Of a DNA stretch of 64,000 nt, positions 1 through 10,366 are shown one piece after another. Origin of the DNA: Bacillus altitudinis 41KF2b. Its GTDB lineage: Bacteria > Bacillota > Bacilli > Bacillales > Bacillaceae. The stretch is from assembly GCF_000691145.1 (NCBI RefSeq), contig NZ_ASJC01000001.1:558001-622000 (forward strand). Reading direction: 5' to 3'. The number at the start of each line of letters is the position of its first letter. Within the stretch, counting starts at the first letter, position 1. The notes under the pieces are model-generated. The model ran no database searches. It was not told the DNA's origin and was given only the letters and a program-made list of their open reading frames with translations. A program made the position numbers and the translations under genes.

Positions 1-653
1 AGATTGAAAAAGAACTTGAAAAACTACTCACAGGGATGCTGCCGGCTCACACTTCTGATGAGCCGATGATTCGTTCGAAATACATTGTGTTGTTTGGTTC
101 AACTGGTGCTGGTAAAACGACAACGATTGCAAAGCTTGCTGCGAAAACAGCCATTCAGCAGCAAAAGAAAATTGCTTTTATCACAACAGATACGTACCGG
201 ATTGCAGCGATTGAACAACTAAAAACATATGCTGAACTGCTGAATGCACCTCTTGAAGTTTGTTATTCAAGAGAGGACTTTGTGAAAGCACAGCAGACCT
301 TTAAAGACTATGATCATATTTTCATCGATACAGCAGGCCGTAATTTTAAAGAAGAGGCGTATATTAAAGAGCTGACGGATATCATTCCATTTGATGAAAG
401 CATTCAAAGCTTTCTTGTCATGAGTGCGACGTCGAAGTATCAGGATATGAGAGCTATGGTCAAACGTTTTGAACCTGTTCCAATCGATCAATTTATTTTT
501 ACAAAAGTTGATGAAACAGACACGATGGGAACGATCTTTCAAATCATTGCAGAATCTCAAATCGGGCTCGGGTTTTTAACAAATGGCCAAAATGTGCCTG
601 AGGATATTCTTGAGAGTTCTCCCCTTGATTTGACAAGGATGGTCTTACAATGA
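1..653 (+). CDS. flhF: Flagellar biosynthesis GTPase FlhF, C-terminal part (5' end outside window)
   Basis: SRP-type GTPase that helps set where and how many flagella are built at the cell membrane. The window starts inside the gene; the frame is open from base 3, giving about 216 residues, so roughly the first 150 of a family length near 366 are missing. What is left is the G domain: P-loop GSTGAGKTTT, TTDTYRIAA (G2), DTAGRN (G3) and the FTKVDET specificity loop (G4). The stop codon TGA lies inside an ATGA overlap with the start of flhG, so the two are translationally coupled, as in the B. subtilis fla/che operon. An internal ATG at 36 is not the real start because coding sequence continues upstream of it. 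Confidence 0.95.
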   Translation, partial: IEKELEKLLTGMLPAHTSDEPMIRSKYIVLFGSTGAGKTTTIAKLAAKTAIQQQKKIAFITTDTYRIAAIEQLKTYAELLNAPLEVCYSREDFVKAQQTFKDYDHIFIDTAGRNFKEEAYIKELTDIIPFDESIQSFLVMSATSKYQDMRAMVKRFEPVPIDQFIFTKVDETDTMGTIFQIIAESQIGLGFLTNGQNVPEDILESSPLDLTRMVLQ

Positions 654-1555
654 TGAAGCCTGACCAAGCCGAAGGTTTAAGAAAGCTTGTTCAGCAGAAT
701 CAACTGATTGTACCGAACTCTCTTCGTGCGAATGGACAGGCGAAAACCATTGCTGTCATGAGCGGTAAAGGCGGAGTAGGTAAATCGAATTTGACGCTGA
801 ATATGGCACTGTCTATCGCAAGTACGGGCAAGCAAGTGCTCATTATTGATCTCGACTTTGGCATGGGGAATATTGATATTTTACTAGGGAAAACATCGAC
901 CAGCTCTATATTAGACGTGCTTGTTAGAAAAAAATCCTTCCAAGCGGCTATGACAAAAGGAACGGACAATTTGTATTACATTTCTGGCGGAAGCGGGCTT
1001 GAACAGCTGTTTTCTTTAGACAAAGATCAATGGTCGTTCTTTTTAGAAGAGATGGAGAAAATATTGAATGACTTTGATTGTATATTCTTTGATATGGGTG
1101 CAGGATTGTCAAAAGATCAACTCCCTTTTGTCTTATCGGCAGGTGAGGTGGTCGTTGTGACAACGCCAGAACCAACATCCATCATGGATGCCTACAGCGC
1201 AATTAAGCACTTAGCCATTCATCAGTTTGAACAGTCTGTTCAAATCATTGTCAACCGGTGTAAAACCCCTTCGGAAGGATCTGAAACGTACCGGAAATTA
1301 GCGGGAGTGGTGACGTCATTTCTACACCGAAAGCTTGTGTTTGCTGGTGCGGTACCTGATGATCCTGCTGTTCCTAAAGCAGTCACTGAACAAATACCAT
1401 TTTATATGAAGCAGCCTCATTCAAGGCTAAGTAAAACCATTAAAATGTTGGCTGAAACACTTTATCATCAGCAGATAAGAGAGGCACAGAGAGAGCAGCA
1501 TACGTTTATAGATAAGTTGTCCTCTTTTTTTAAAAGGAGGAAAGTGGACTCATGA
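650..1555 (+). CDS. flhG: Flagellar number/placement ATPase FlhG (YlxH), MinD family
   Basis: MinD/ParA-type ATPase, 301 residues, that works with FlhF to control flagellar number and spacing and stimulates FlhF GTPase activity in Bacillus. The deviant Walker A motif GKGGVGKS is at residues 39-46, and IIDLDFGMGNIDILLG and FDMGAGLS match the switch regions of the MinD fold. The short basic N-terminus (residues 1-15) is where family members carry the FlhF-activating helix. The start ATG overlaps the flhF stop by 4 nt and the stop overlaps the cheB start by 4 nt, so it is tightly embedded in the operon. Confidence 0.95.
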   Translation: MMKPDQAEGLRKLVQQNQLIVPNSLRANGQAKTIAVMSGKGGVGKSNLTLNMALSIASTGKQVLIIDLDFGMGNIDILLGKTSTSSILDVLVRKKSFQAAMTKGTDNLYYISGGSGLEQLFSLDKDQWSFFLEEMEKILNDFDCIFFDMGAGLSKDQLPFVLSAGEVVVVTTPEPTSIMDAYSAIKHLAIHQFEQSVQIIVNRCKTPSEGSETYRKLAGVVTSFLHRKLVFAGAVPDDPAVPKAVTEQIPFYMKQPHSRLSKTIKMLAETLYHQQIREAQREQHTFIDKLSSFFKRRKVDS

Positions 1556-2634
1556 TTAGAGTGCTTGTAGTAGATGACTCGGCTTTTATGAGAAAACTCA
1601 TCAGTGATTTCCTAAGTGCCGAGCAAGAAATTGAAGTCGTCGGAACGGCGAGAAATGGAGAAGATGCCTTAAAACGGATTAAGGAATTGAATCCAGATGT
1701 TGTCACACTTGATGTGGAAATGCCTGTTCTAAATGGAACAGAAGCATTAAAACAAATTCTGGCTGAACACGACCTTGCTGTGATTATGGTGTCAAGCCAG
1801 ACGAAGCAAGGGAAGGAATTAACCATCCATTGCTTAGAACTCGGTGCTTTTGACTTTGTGACAAAGCCTTCAGGAAGTATTTCGCTCGATTTACACAAAG
1901 TAAGAGGTCAAATTGTAGAGCGGGTACTTGCGGCAGGCCTGTCTAGAAAACGTACTGAGAAACAAGTTTCTCCTAAGCCGTTCATGAAGCCGCCAAGTCC
2001 AATTCCAGCGGCCGCTCCTCGTCTGCAAGAAGTAAGAAGCGGCTCATCACTCCGAAAGATTATTTCAATCGGAACTTCTACGGGAGGGCCTAGGGCGCTT
2101 CAACGAGTCGTCACGAAGCTGCCAAAAGACATAGAGGCGCCGATTTTGATTGTGCAGCATATGCCGGCAGGATTTACGGCATCGCTGGCTACTAGATTAG
2201 ATTATTTATCACAAATTACGATCAAAGAAGCTCAAGATGGAGACATCGCTAAAAATGGAGTGGCTTACATAGCTCCTGGTGGATTGAATATGTCACTTCA
2301 TGAACAAGGGGCAGCTTTAGTGATCAGGCTGTCCCCAGAAGACACTGACAGCCGTCACAAACCTTCTGTTAACTATTTATTTGAATCCATCAGCAACATA
2401 AAAGGTTACGAGAAAATCGCTGTCATTATGACAGGAATGGGTAGTGACGGCACAGAAGGTGTCAAAAAAATGGTCGCAAGCGGTCATACAAAAGTCATTG
2501 CAGAAAAAGAAGAATCATGTGTTGTTTTCGGAATGCCTAAATCAGTCATTAAAGCAGGCCTTGCACATGAAACAAGGCATGTGGATGACATCGCACATGC
2601 AATTATAAGCTCCATGAAAAAAGAGAGGGCGTGA
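1552..2634 (+). CDS. cheB: Chemotaxis protein-glutamate methylesterase/deamidase CheB
   Basis: Response-regulator methylesterase that removes methyl groups from (and deamidates) chemoreceptors during adaptation. The receiver domain occupies residues 1-120, with acidic pair D8-D9, phospho-acceptor D54 in VTLDVEMP and a lysine in TKPSG. A proline-rich linker (about 140-165) leads to the methylesterase domain, with catalytic serine in SIGTSTGGP, histidine in VQHMPAGF and aspartate in MTGMGSDG. At 360 residues the length is normal. Start and stop both overlap neighbouring genes by 4 nt. Confidence 0.97.
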   Translation: MIRVLVVDDSAFMRKLISDFLSAEQEIEVVGTARNGEDALKRIKELNPDVVTLDVEMPVLNGTEALKQILAEHDLAVIMVSSQTKQGKELTIHCLELGAFDFVTKPSGSISLDLHKVRGQIVERVLAAGLSRKRTEKQVSPKPFMKPPSPIPAAAPRLQEVRSGSSLRKIISIGTSTGGPRALQRVVTKLPKDIEAPILIVQHMPAGFTASLATRLDYLSQITIKEAQDGDIAKNGVAYIAPGGLNMSLHEQGAALVIRLSPEDTDSRHKPSVNYLFESISNIKGYEKIAVIMTGMGSDGTEGVKKMVASGHTKVIAEKEESCVVFGMPKSVIKAGLAHETRHVDDIAHAIISSMKKERA

Positions 2635-2639
2635 ACACG

Positions 2640-4667
2640 TTGGATGTAAACCAATACTTAGATATCTTTTTAGATGAAAGCAGAGAACACTTACAAACTT
2701 GTAATGAAAAACTTCTTGAATTAGAAAAGAACCCAACAGACTTGCAGCTAGTGAATGATATATTCAGAGCCGCTCATACACTGAAAGGCATGAGTGCAAC
2801 GATGGGCTATGATGATATGGCTCAATTAACACATCATTTAGAAAACATGTTTGATGCCATCAGAAACGAACAAATGATTGTCACTCCTGAATCAATGGAT
2901 ACGATGTTTGAAGCACTCGATCACCTTGAAGCAATGGTTCAATCGATTGCAGAGGGCGGGGATGGAAAACGTGATGTCACGGAGATTAGTAAAAAACTAG
3001 ATGTGACAGGAAGCCATGCAGAAACAGCATCTGCCGTTGAGACTGCTGAAGCATCATCAGCTGCAAGCGACCTAGACTATAACGAATTTGAACGAACAGT
3101 TCTTGATGAAGCGAGAGAACAAGGCTTTAAATGTTATGAGCTGAACGTGACATTAAGTGACGCATGCTTATTAAAAGCCGTTCGTGTCTATATGATTTTT
3201 GAAAGACTGAACGAAGCAGGAGAAGTTGTCAAAACGGTTCCGAATGCAGAACTTTTAGAATCAGAAGATTTTGAATCTGAATTCAGCATTTCTTACTTAT
3301 CGAAACAGCCGATGGAAGAAGTGAAAAAAATCGTGACAGCGATCTCAGAGGTTGAACAAGTGGAGATTTCTGAAGTCTCTGCCTTTGAAGAAGTGGCTCC
3401 GGCTGAAACAAAAGCAGAGAAACCTGAGCAGAAAAACGAAGAAGTCGCAGCTCCTGCTGCTAAAGCGCCAGCAAACGATGCGCCAAAAGCAAATGGCAAT
3501 AACGGTGCAGCTGCTGGCGGAACGAAAACGATCCGTGTCAACATCGATCGTCTGGATTCACTTATGAACCTGTTTGAAGAGCTTGTCATTGATAGAGGAC
3601 GTTTAGAACAAATTGCCAAAGAACTTGAAAACAACGAACTCACGGATACAGTGGAAAGAATGTCCCGTATTTCTGGAGACCTGCAATCGATCATCTTGAA
3701 CATGAGAATGGTGCCTGTAGAAACGGTGTTTAACAGATTCCCACGTATGATTCGTCAATTGACGAAAGAGCTCAATAAGAAAATTGAACTGATCATTGAA
3801 GGTGCTGAGACAGAGCTTGATCGAACAGTGATCGATGAAATTGGCGATCCGCTCTTACACTTACTTAGAAACAGTCTCGATCACGGGATTGAATCACCAG
3901 AAGAACGTGTGAAAAAAGGCAAACCAGAAAAAGGAACTGTTCTTTTAAAAGCATATCATAGCGGAAACCATGTCTTCATTGAAGTCGAAGATGATGGCGG
4001 CGGGATTAACCGTAAAAAGGTCCTTGAAAAAGCATTAGAGCGCGGGGTTATTACAGAAAGAGAAGCGGAAACGCTTGAAGATCACCAAATTGATTCATTG
4101 ATCTTTGCAGCAGGGTTCTCTACAGCTGATACGATTTCTGATATCTCGGGCCGAGGTGTAGGTCTTGATGTTGTGAAAAACAAGCTGGAATCATTAGGTG
4201 GTTCTGTGAGTATTAACTCAACAGAAGGTCAAGGCTCACTGTTCTCAATTCAGCTTCCACTCACATTATCGATCATTTCCGTACTTCTTGTGAAACTAGA
4301 GGAAGAAACATTTGCTATTCCGATTTCTTCTATTATAGAAACGGCTGTCATTAAGAAGAGTGACATCCTTCAAACGCATGATCGTGAAGTCATTGATTTC
4401 CGTGGATTTATCGTACCGGTTGTGTACTTGAAGAAACAGTTCAACGTACCAAATGCGAATGATTTAGAAGAAGAACTGCACATTATTGTTGTCCGTAAAG
4501 GAGACAAGCTAACAGCATTTGTGGTCGATTCGTTTATCGGTCAGCAAGAGGTTGTATTGAAATCACTTGGAGATTACCTACCAAACGTATTTGCGATATC
4601 AGGCGCAACAATCTTAGGTGACGGTCAGGTTGCACTCATCGTTGACTGTAATGCACTGATCAAGTAA
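2640..4667 (+). CDS. cheA: Chemotaxis histidine kinase CheA
   Basis: Cytoplasmic histidine kinase of the receptor-CheW-CheA arrays; phosphorylates CheY and CheB. An HPt domain is at the N-terminus with phospho-histidine in AAHTLKGMSA. A response-regulator-binding domain follows, then an Ala/Lys/Glu-rich linker, a dimerisation domain, an ATPase domain (N box HLLRNSLDHG, G1 DDGGGIN, G2 GRGVGLDVV) and a C-terminal CheW-like domain. I chose TTG at 2640 over GTG at 2631. GAGAGGG at 2623-2629 is 10 nt from the TTG but only 1 nt from the GTG, and the TTG start puts the phospho-histidine at residue 46 as in B. subtilis. The GTG start would add three residues and a 4-nt overlap with cheB, so it cannot be excluded. 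Confidence 0.95.
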   Translation: MDVNQYLDIFLDESREHLQTCNEKLLELEKNPTDLQLVNDIFRAAHTLKGMSATMGYDDMAQLTHHLENMFDAIRNEQMIVTPESMDTMFEALDHLEAMVQSIAEGGDGKRDVTEISKKLDVTGSHAETASAVETAEASSAASDLDYNEFERTVLDEAREQGFKCYELNVTLSDACLLKAVRVYMIFERLNEAGEVVKTVPNAELLESEDFESEFSISYLSKQPMEEVKKIVTAISEVEQVEISEVSAFEEVAPAETKAEKPEQKNEEVAAPAAKAPANDAPKANGNNGAAAGGTKTIRVNIDRLDSLMNLFEELVIDRGRLEQIAKELENNELTDTVERMSRISGDLQSIILNMRMVPVETVFNRFPRMIRQLTKELNKKIELIIEGAETELDRTVIDEIGDPLLHLLRNSLDHGIESPEERVKKGKPEKGTVLLKAYHSGNHVFIEVEDDGGGINRKKVLEKALERGVITEREAETLEDHQIDSLIFAAGFSTADTISDISGRGVGLDVVKNKLESLGGSVSINSTEGQGSLFSIQLPLTLSIISVLLVKLEEETFAIPISSIIETAVIKKSDILQTHDREVIDFRGFIVPVVYLKKQFNVPNANDLEEELHIIVVRKGDKLTAFVVDSFIGQQEVVLKSLGDYLPNVFAISGATILGDGQVALIVDCNALIK

Positions 4668-4691
4668 AAAACAATAGAGGAGCGGTCTGAA

Positions 4692-5153
4692 ATGAGTACA
4701 GATATCAAAACTGGCGAAAAGATGATTGTGTTTATCGTAAACAAAAAAGAATACGCCATTTCAGTATCAGAAGTAAAGTCCATTGAAAAATGGCAGCAGC
4801 CGACAAGAGTTCCTGGCGTTGCCCCTTATATATGCGGTGTCATTAATCTACGCGGTGTCGTGACACCTGTCATTGACCTTAGAGTGAGACTTGGATCAAC
4901 TGACAACGAGATTACAGACGAAACAAGAATGATTATTGTACAAGTTGGTGACATTGAAGTCGGCTGGATTGTTGATGAAGCAAATGATGTCATTACTGTT
5001 CATCAGGAAGAGGTAGAATCTTCTACTGATACAGCTGAAAAAGAAGGACTGTCATGGGTGACAGGAATTATTAAGCATGATCAGCGTCTATTCAATATCA
5101 TTCATGCTGGTGCGGTCCTCGACAAGAGCGTGCAAGATGCACCTGTTCATTAA
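4692..5153 (+). CDS. cheW: Chemotaxis coupling protein CheW
   Basis: Scaffold that links chemoreceptors to CheA. The 153 residues form a single CheW domain with two SH3-like barrels; recognisable segments are FIVNKKEYAISVSEVKSIE, the conserved CGVINLRGVVTPVIDLR and GWIVDEANDVI. The ribosome site is GAGGAGCGG about 8 nt before ATG. It lies 24 nt after cheA and 12 nt before cheC, consistent with co-transcription. Confidence 0.96.
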   Translation: MSTDIKTGEKMIVFIVNKKEYAISVSEVKSIEKWQQPTRVPGVAPYICGVINLRGVVTPVIDLRVRLGSTDNEITDETRMIIVQVGDIEVGWIVDEANDVITVHQEEVESSTDTAEKEGLSWVTGIIKHDQRLFNIIHAGAVLDKSVQDAPVH

Positions 5154-5165
5154 GGGGGATGTGAG

Positions 5166-5792
5166 ATGAGCATTTTCAATGAAATTAAAGATGAACAGCT
5201 AGATATATTAAGCGAGGTTGGGAATATCGGAGCAGGCCATGCAGCGTCTGCTCTTGCCAGCCTATTGAATCGCAAAATTGATATGGCTGTTCCTTTTGTC
5301 AAAGTTCTCTCGTTTGAAGATTTAATGGATTTCTTTGGTGGAGCAGACCTTCCAGTTGCCAGTATCTTTTTGCGAATGGAGGGTGATCTTACCGGTTCAA
5401 TCTTTTTCATTATGCCGTTTGAACAAGCTGAACAATTTGTAAGAGAGCTTGTTCAGGACCCAGCATTTGATATTGATACGATTCATGAACACATGCTAGG
5501 AACATCAGCGCTTCATGAGCTAGGAAATATTTTAGCAGGCTCTTATTTATCAGCACTTGCCGATTTAACAAAACTGCAGCTTCACCCAAGCGTTCCAGAT
5601 GTCACGCTAGACATGTTTGGGGCTGTCATTAGTGAAGGATTAATGCAGTTTAGCCCTCTCGGCGATCAGGCGATTGTGATTGATACATCGATTTTCGATG
5701 ATCAAAACCAGCAAGAGCTGAAAGGAAATATGTTTCTATTACCAGACTTTGAATCGTTTGAAAAACTGTTCAAAGCATTAGGTAACCTATAA
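5166..5792 (+). CDS. cheC: CheY-P phosphatase CheC
   Basis: CheY-phosphate phosphatase of Gram-positive chemotaxis, also the binding partner of CheD. At 208 residues it has two copies of the CheC-family ExxxN signature: SEVGNIGAGHA near residue 19 and HELGNILAGSYLS near residue 121. These are the two pseudo-symmetric active sites of the family. The stop codon shares one base with the cheD start, so CheC and CheD, which form a complex, are probably coupled in translation. Confidence 0.96.
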   Translation: MSIFNEIKDEQLDILSEVGNIGAGHAASALASLLNRKIDMAVPFVKVLSFEDLMDFFGGADLPVASIFLRMEGDLTGSIFFIMPFEQAEQFVRELVQDPAFDIDTIHEHMLGTSALHELGNILAGSYLSALADLTKLQLHPSVPDVTLDMFGAVISEGLMQFSPLGDQAIVIDTSIFDDQNQQELKGNMFLLPDFESFEKLFKALGNL

Positions 5793-6292
5793 TGAACGTG
5801 CAGATTCCGGCAGTTGTAAAGGTTGGTATAGCGGATGTTCAGCTTGTGAAAACACCGGACCGTATTCGGACATCCGGTCTCGGTTCTTGCGTAGGACTTG
5901 TCCTTTTTGACCAAGAAAAAAAACTGGCAGGACTTGTCCATGTCATGCTTCCAGACTCCTCTCTTTCAAAAGGAGCGGTAGAGAACTTGGCTAAGTATGC
6001 AGATACAGGTGTCAAGCATACAATTGATCTGCTCTTAAAAGAAGGAGCGCGCAAACATGCGCTAAAAGCGAAGCTTGCTGGCGGCGCAGAAATGTTTAAA
6101 TTTAAGTCAACCAATGATCTGATGAGAATTGGACCTAGAAATGTATCAGCTGTAAAAGAACATCTGTCTCTTCATCATATCCCGATCATTAGTGAGGACA
6201 CGGGCGGAAACAATGGACGCACGATTGAATTCGATCCGCTTACAACAGAACTTGAGATCCGCACTGTGAAACAAGGCATTATGAAGATATAA
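5792..6292 (+). CDS. cheD: Chemoreceptor glutamine deamidase CheD
   Basis: Deamidates specific glutamines of methyl-accepting chemotaxis proteins and, through CheC, takes part in a CheY-P-dependent adaptation loop. The catalytic set is visible: T27 and C33 in RTSGLGSCVG and H50 in GLVHVMLPDS, in the family's characteristic spacing. At 166 residues it is full length. It starts at the last base of the cheC stop codon. Confidence 0.95.
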   Translation: MNVQIPAVVKVGIADVQLVKTPDRIRTSGLGSCVGLVLFDQEKKLAGLVHVMLPDSSLSKGAVENLAKYADTGVKHTIDLLLKEGARKHALKAKLAGGAEMFKFKSTNDLMRIGPRNVSAVKEHLSLHHIPIISEDTGGNNGRTIEFDPLTTELEIRTVKQGIMKI

Positions 6293-6316
6293 CTAAGGAA
6301 GTATAGGGGGAGAAAG

Positions 6317-7084
6317 ATGCAATCCTTAAATTACGAAGATCAGGCGCTATGGGCTAGATGGAAAGAGTGGAAGGACCCAGCTGCTGGAGATGATCTTATG
6401 CGCCGCTATATGCCGCTCGTCACATATCATGTTGGAAGAATTTCCATCGGTCTCCCGAAGTCAGTGCACAAAGAAGACTTGATCAGTCTAGGGATGCTCG
6501 GTTTATATGATGCCCTTGAAAAATTTGACCCCGGAAGAGATCTGAAGTTTGATACATATGCATCCTTCAGAATTCGCGGGGCCATCATCGACGGTCTTCG
6601 TAAAGAGGACTGGCTGCCTCGTACATCAAGAGAAAAAACAAAAAAAGTAGAAGCGGCAATTGAAAAGCTTGAACAGCGATATTTACGAAATGTGACACCA
6701 ACAGAGGTTGCTGAAGAACTCGGCATGAGTGAACAAGATGTGGTCACAACGATGAATGAAGGGTTCTTTGCGAATTTGCTCTCGATTGATGAGAAGCTGC
6801 ATGATCAAGAAGACGGAGAAAACGTTCAAGTCATGATTCGCGACGAAAAGACTGTGACACCTGAAGAGAAAATGCTGAAAGATGAATTAATTGAACAGCT
6901 TGCCGAAAAAATGACAGAGCTTTCGGAAAAAGAAAAGCTTGTGATTAGTCTTTTCTATAAAGAGGAATTGACGTTAACGGAAATTGGTCAAGTGCTTAAT
7001 TTATCGACCTCCCGCATTTCGCAAATTCATTCAAAGGCATTGTTCAAGCTTAAGCATCTGCTTGATAAAGCCATTCAATCTTAA
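6317..7084 (+). CDS. sigD: RNA polymerase sigma-D (motility sigma factor, SigD/FliA type)
   Basis: Sigma factor for flagellin, chemotaxis, motility and autolysin genes. At 255 residues it has region 2 (YMPLVTYHVGRI, GLYDALEKFDPGRDLKFDTY, then the region 2.4 stretch AIIDGLRKEDWLPR), region 3 and region 4 with the helix-turn-helix LTEIGQVLNLSTSRISQIHS. AGGGGGAGA precedes the ATG by about 7 nt. The gene's late place in the fla/che operon matches B. subtilis, where distance from the operon promoter affects SigD level and the fraction of motile cells. Confidence 0.97.
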   Translation: MQSLNYEDQALWARWKEWKDPAAGDDLMRRYMPLVTYHVGRISIGLPKSVHKEDLISLGMLGLYDALEKFDPGRDLKFDTYASFRIRGAIIDGLRKEDWLPRTSREKTKKVEAAIEKLEQRYLRNVTPTEVAEELGMSEQDVVTTMNEGFFANLLSIDEKLHDQEDGENVQVMIRDEKTVTPEEKMLKDELIEQLAEKMTELSEKEKLVISLFYKEELTLTEIGQVLNLSTSRISQIHSKALFKLKHLLDKAIQS

Positions 7085-7105
7085 AGAGTTAGTGAGTGAA
7101 AAAAT

Positions 7106-7645
7106 ATGCTATGGCTGATTAGCTTTATGCTTCATGCTGCACTTATTTATTTTGTGATCATTTTATACACGAGAATGAATTCGCTGAAGGCAACAGAACA
7201 AAAGCAGCGAGAGCTTTTAGAAGAAACGGAAAATACCCTGGCTGCATTTTTGATGGAAGTCAAAGAAGAGAATGAAAAACTATCAAAAGCTGCAGCCACT
7301 TCCCCTGATTTTTCTGCTGAAGAGCTGAAATCGGATCTTCAGACACCAAAGCAGCCACAACCACCAATTGAATCCCAGCAATCGGTAGAAAGTGAAGATC
7401 CAGTTCCAGAGCACCTGTCGACTCTCCTTAGCGAAGTTGAGGTGCAGGAAGAGAAGGTAAACGAACCCGTTTCAAGTCTCGAAACAGAAGTTTCTGCGCC
7501 TTCTGAAAGTGAAATAGAAGAAACATTTGAGGATCAAGTAAAGGCCTTATATGATCAAGGGCTATCATTAGAAGAAATAGCGAAAGAATTAAAAACGGGC
7601 AAGACAGAAATCGAGCTTTTATTAAAATTTAGCGGAAAGCTGTAA
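7106..7645 (+). CDS. swrB: Swarming motility protein SwrB
   Basis: Small membrane protein that promotes flagellar type III export and swarming in Bacillus. There is one N-terminal membrane span (about residues 2-22, LWLISFMLHAALIYFVIILY), then an acidic, low-complexity, probably disordered middle (Glu/Ser/Pro-rich, about 60-140). A C-terminal segment, FEDQVKALYDQGLSLEEIAK, resembles a small helix-turn-helix. The sequence is much less conserved than its neighbours, as is usual for SwrB; the assignment rests on the topology and its place directly after sigD at the end of the operon. 179 residues against about 167 in B. subtilis. Confidence 0.85.
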   Translation: MLWLISFMLHAALIYFVIILYTRMNSLKATEQKQRELLEETENTLAAFLMEVKEENEKLSKAAATSPDFSAEELKSDLQTPKQPQPPIESQQSVESEDPVPEHLSTLLSEVEVQEEKVNEPVSSLETEVSAPSESEIEETFEDQVKALYDQGLSLEEIAKELKTGKTEIELLLKFSGKL

Positions 7646-7652
7646 AGGATTC

Positions 7653-7681
7653 TTGATTGTCAGTCCATCATGTGTTATATT
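7653..7681 (+). promoter_or_regulatory. Likely SigA promoter of rpsB
   Basis: TTGATT at 7653-7658 and TATATT at 7676-7681 with a 17-bp spacer, just after swrB. The start point would be near 7688, leaving a leader of about 110 nt before rpsB. Confidence 0.65.
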
Positions 7682-7689
7682 ATTTCTTG

Positions 7690-8535
<846 letters not shown>

Positions 8536-8542
8536 CCTATTC

Positions 8543-8585
8543 AAAAGGTGATAAGAGGGAACTGCCTTTTATCACCTTTTTTTCA
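8543..8585 (+). terminator. Intrinsic terminator after rpsB
   Basis: Arms AAAAGGTGATAA (8543-8554) and TTATCACCTTTT (8569-8580) form a 12-bp stem followed by a T run. It lies between rpsB and tsf and may be leaky, since tsf shows no strong separate promoter. Confidence 0.85.
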
Positions 8586-8626
8586 CCTAGTAATCCGTGT
8601 TTTAACATAGAAGGAGGAAATGTAAA

Positions 8627-9508
8627 ATGGCAATTACTGCTCAATTAGTAAAAGAACTGCGTCAAAAAACTGGTGCAGGTATGATGGACTGTAAAAAAGC
8701 GTTAACAGAAACTGATGGTGACATCGACAAAGCAATCGATCTTCTAAGAGAAAAAGGGATCGCAAAAGCTGCGAAAAAAGCAGACCGTATTGCGGCAGAA
8801 GGATTAACTCTTATTAAAACTGACGGCAACACTGGTGTTATCCTAGAAGTGAACTCTGAGACTGATTTCGTTGCGAAAAACGAAGGATTCCAAAATCTTC
8901 TTAACGAACTTGCTGATCATTTACTTGCTGCGAAACCTGCAACAATTGAAGAAGCACATGCTTCTAAAATGGAAAATGGTTCAACAGTTGAAGAACATAT
9001 TACTTCTGCAATTGCGAAAATCGGAGAAAAAATTACGCTTCGCCGTTTCTCAGTCATCACAAAAGAAGATAACGCTGCATTCGGTTCTTACTTACACATG
9101 GGCGGACGCATCGGTGTATTAGCGGTTCTTAACGGAACAACTGATGAAGAGCTTGCGAGAGACATCGCAATGCACGTTGCTGCTGTAAACCCTAAATACA
9201 TTTCTCGTGACCAAGTGTCTGAAGAAGAAGCAAACCGTGAGCGTGAAGTATTAACACAACAAGCGCTTCAAGAAGGAAAGCCTGAAAATATCGTTGCTAA
9301 AATGGTAGAAGGCCGTCTAAACAAATTCTTCGAAGAAATTTGCTTACTTGACCAAGCATTCGTTAAAAACCCAGATGAAAAAGTGAAACAAGTTGTAGGT
9401 GCGAAAAACGCAACTGTTCAAACTTATGTTCGCTATGAAGTGGGCGAAGGTATCGAAAAACGTCAAGACAACTTTGCTGAAGAAGTTATGAGCCAAGTGA
9501 AAAAATAA
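8627..9508 (+). CDS. tsf: Translation elongation factor Ts
   Basis: Guanine nucleotide exchange factor for EF-Tu. At 293 residues it starts with the N-terminal module [20 protein letters not shown]; the EF-Tu-contacting [10 protein letters not shown] is at about residues 80-89. The core repeats follow ([15 protein letters not shown]). GAAGGAGG is 8 nt before the ATG. Two tandem terminators follow. Confidence 0.98.
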   Translation: MAITAQLVKELRQKTGAGMMDCKKALTETDGDIDKAIDLLREKGIAKAAKKADRIAAEGLTLIKTDGNTGVILEVNSETDFVAKNEGFQNLLNELADHLLAAKPATIEEAHASKMENGSTVEEHITSAIAKIGEKITLRRFSVITKEDNAAFGSYLHMGGRIGVLAVLNGTTDEELARDIAMHVAAVNPKYISRDQVSEEEANREREVLTQQALQEGKPENIVAKMVEGRLNKFFEEICLLDQAFVKNPDEKVKQVVGAKNATVQTYVRYEVGEGIEKRQDNFAEEVMSQVKK

Positions 9509-9514
9509 TGTTTG

Positions 9515-9568
9515 AAAAGCTCTCTGGGGCTTTTTTAGGGAGCACAAGCACTGTGTTCCCTATTTTTT
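9515..9568 (+). terminator. Tandem intrinsic terminators after tsf
   Basis: The first hairpin pairs AAAAGCTC with GGGCTTTT (about 9515-9536). The second pairs GGGAGCACA with TGTGTTCCC (about 9538-9560) and ends in TATTTTTT. Two hairpins in a row make this a strong boundary of the rpsB-tsf unit. Confidence 0.8.
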
Positions 9569-9580
9569 AGAGGATATTGA

Positions 9581-9609
9581 TTTACAAAAGGCGGTTTCTT
9601 ACGCATAAT
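9581..9609 (+). promoter_or_regulatory. Likely SigA promoter of pyrH-frr
   Basis: TTTACA at 9581-9586, a 17-bp spacer and CATAAT at 9604-9609, about 33 nt before the pyrH start. Confidence 0.6.
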
Positions 9610-9642
9610 AAGAGACGGTATAGTTTACACTTGGAGGTTATC

Positions 9643-10365
9643 ATGAGCAAACCGAAATATAATCGCATTGTACTGAAGCTAAGTGGAGAAGCACTAGCTG
9701 GTGATGCTGGAAATGGAATTAACCCAACTGTCATTCAATCAATTGCAAAGCAAGTAAAAGAAATTGCAGAACTTGATGTTGAAGTTGCAGTCGTTGTAGG
9801 TGGAGGAAACCTTTGGCGTGGTAAGACAGGCAGTGACTTAGGAATGGACCGGGCAACAGCAGACTATATGGGGATGCTTGCAACAGTGATGAATTCATTG
9901 GCATTACAAGACAGCCTAGAAACGCTTGGCATTCAGTCTAGAGTACAAACCTCTATCGAGATGAGACAGGTTGCAGAGCCATACATAAGAAGAAAAGCGA
10001 TCCGTCACCTTGAGAAGAAACGTGTCGTGATTTTTGCTGCAGGTACTGGTAACCCTTATTTCTCTACTGATACAACAGCAGCACTTCGTGCAGCTGAAAT
10101 TGAAGCAGATGTCATTTTAATGGCGAAAAACAATGTAGACGGTGTCTACAGTGCTGATCCTCGTACAGATGCGGATGCAGTAAAATATGATAAGCTTTCA
10201 TATCTTGATGTACTAAAAGAAGGGCTTGCTGTAATGGATTCTACTGCGTCCTCATTATGTATGGACAATGACATTCCATTAATCGTCTTCTCTATTATGG
10301 AAGAAGGTAATATTAAACGTGCCGTCAATGGCGAATCAATCGGAACGATCGTGAGGGGGAAATAA
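9643..10365 (+). CDS. pyrH: Uridylate kinase (UMP kinase)
   Basis: Bacterial UMP kinase of the amino acid kinase fold: UMP + ATP gives UDP + ADP in pyrimidine nucleotide synthesis. With ATG at 9643 the product is 240 residues, the B. subtilis length. TTGGAGGT sits 6-10 nt upstream of this ATG, whereas an in-frame ATG at 9577 lies at the predicted promoter and cannot be used from it. Motifs: [38 protein letters not shown] and the C-terminal [13 protein letters not shown]. frr follows after one base. Confidence 0.97.
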   Translation: MSKPKYNRIVLKLSGEALAGDAGNGINPTVIQSIAKQVKEIAELDVEVAVVVGGGNLWRGKTGSDLGMDRATADYMGMLATVMNSLALQDSLETLGIQSRVQTSIEMRQVAEPYIRRKAIRHLEKKRVVIFAAGTGNPYFSTDTTAALRAAEIEADVILMAKNNVDGVYSADPRTDADAVKYDKLSYLDVLKEGLAVMDSTASSLCMDNDIPLIVFSIMEEGNIKRAVNGESIGTIVRGK

Positions 10366-10366
10366 C

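Noticed and set aside
3293-3703. Long antisense reading frame inside cheA
   Set aside because: It is the shadow of the Ala/Lys/Glu-rich cheA linker, with biased composition, no ribosome site and no similarity I recognise.
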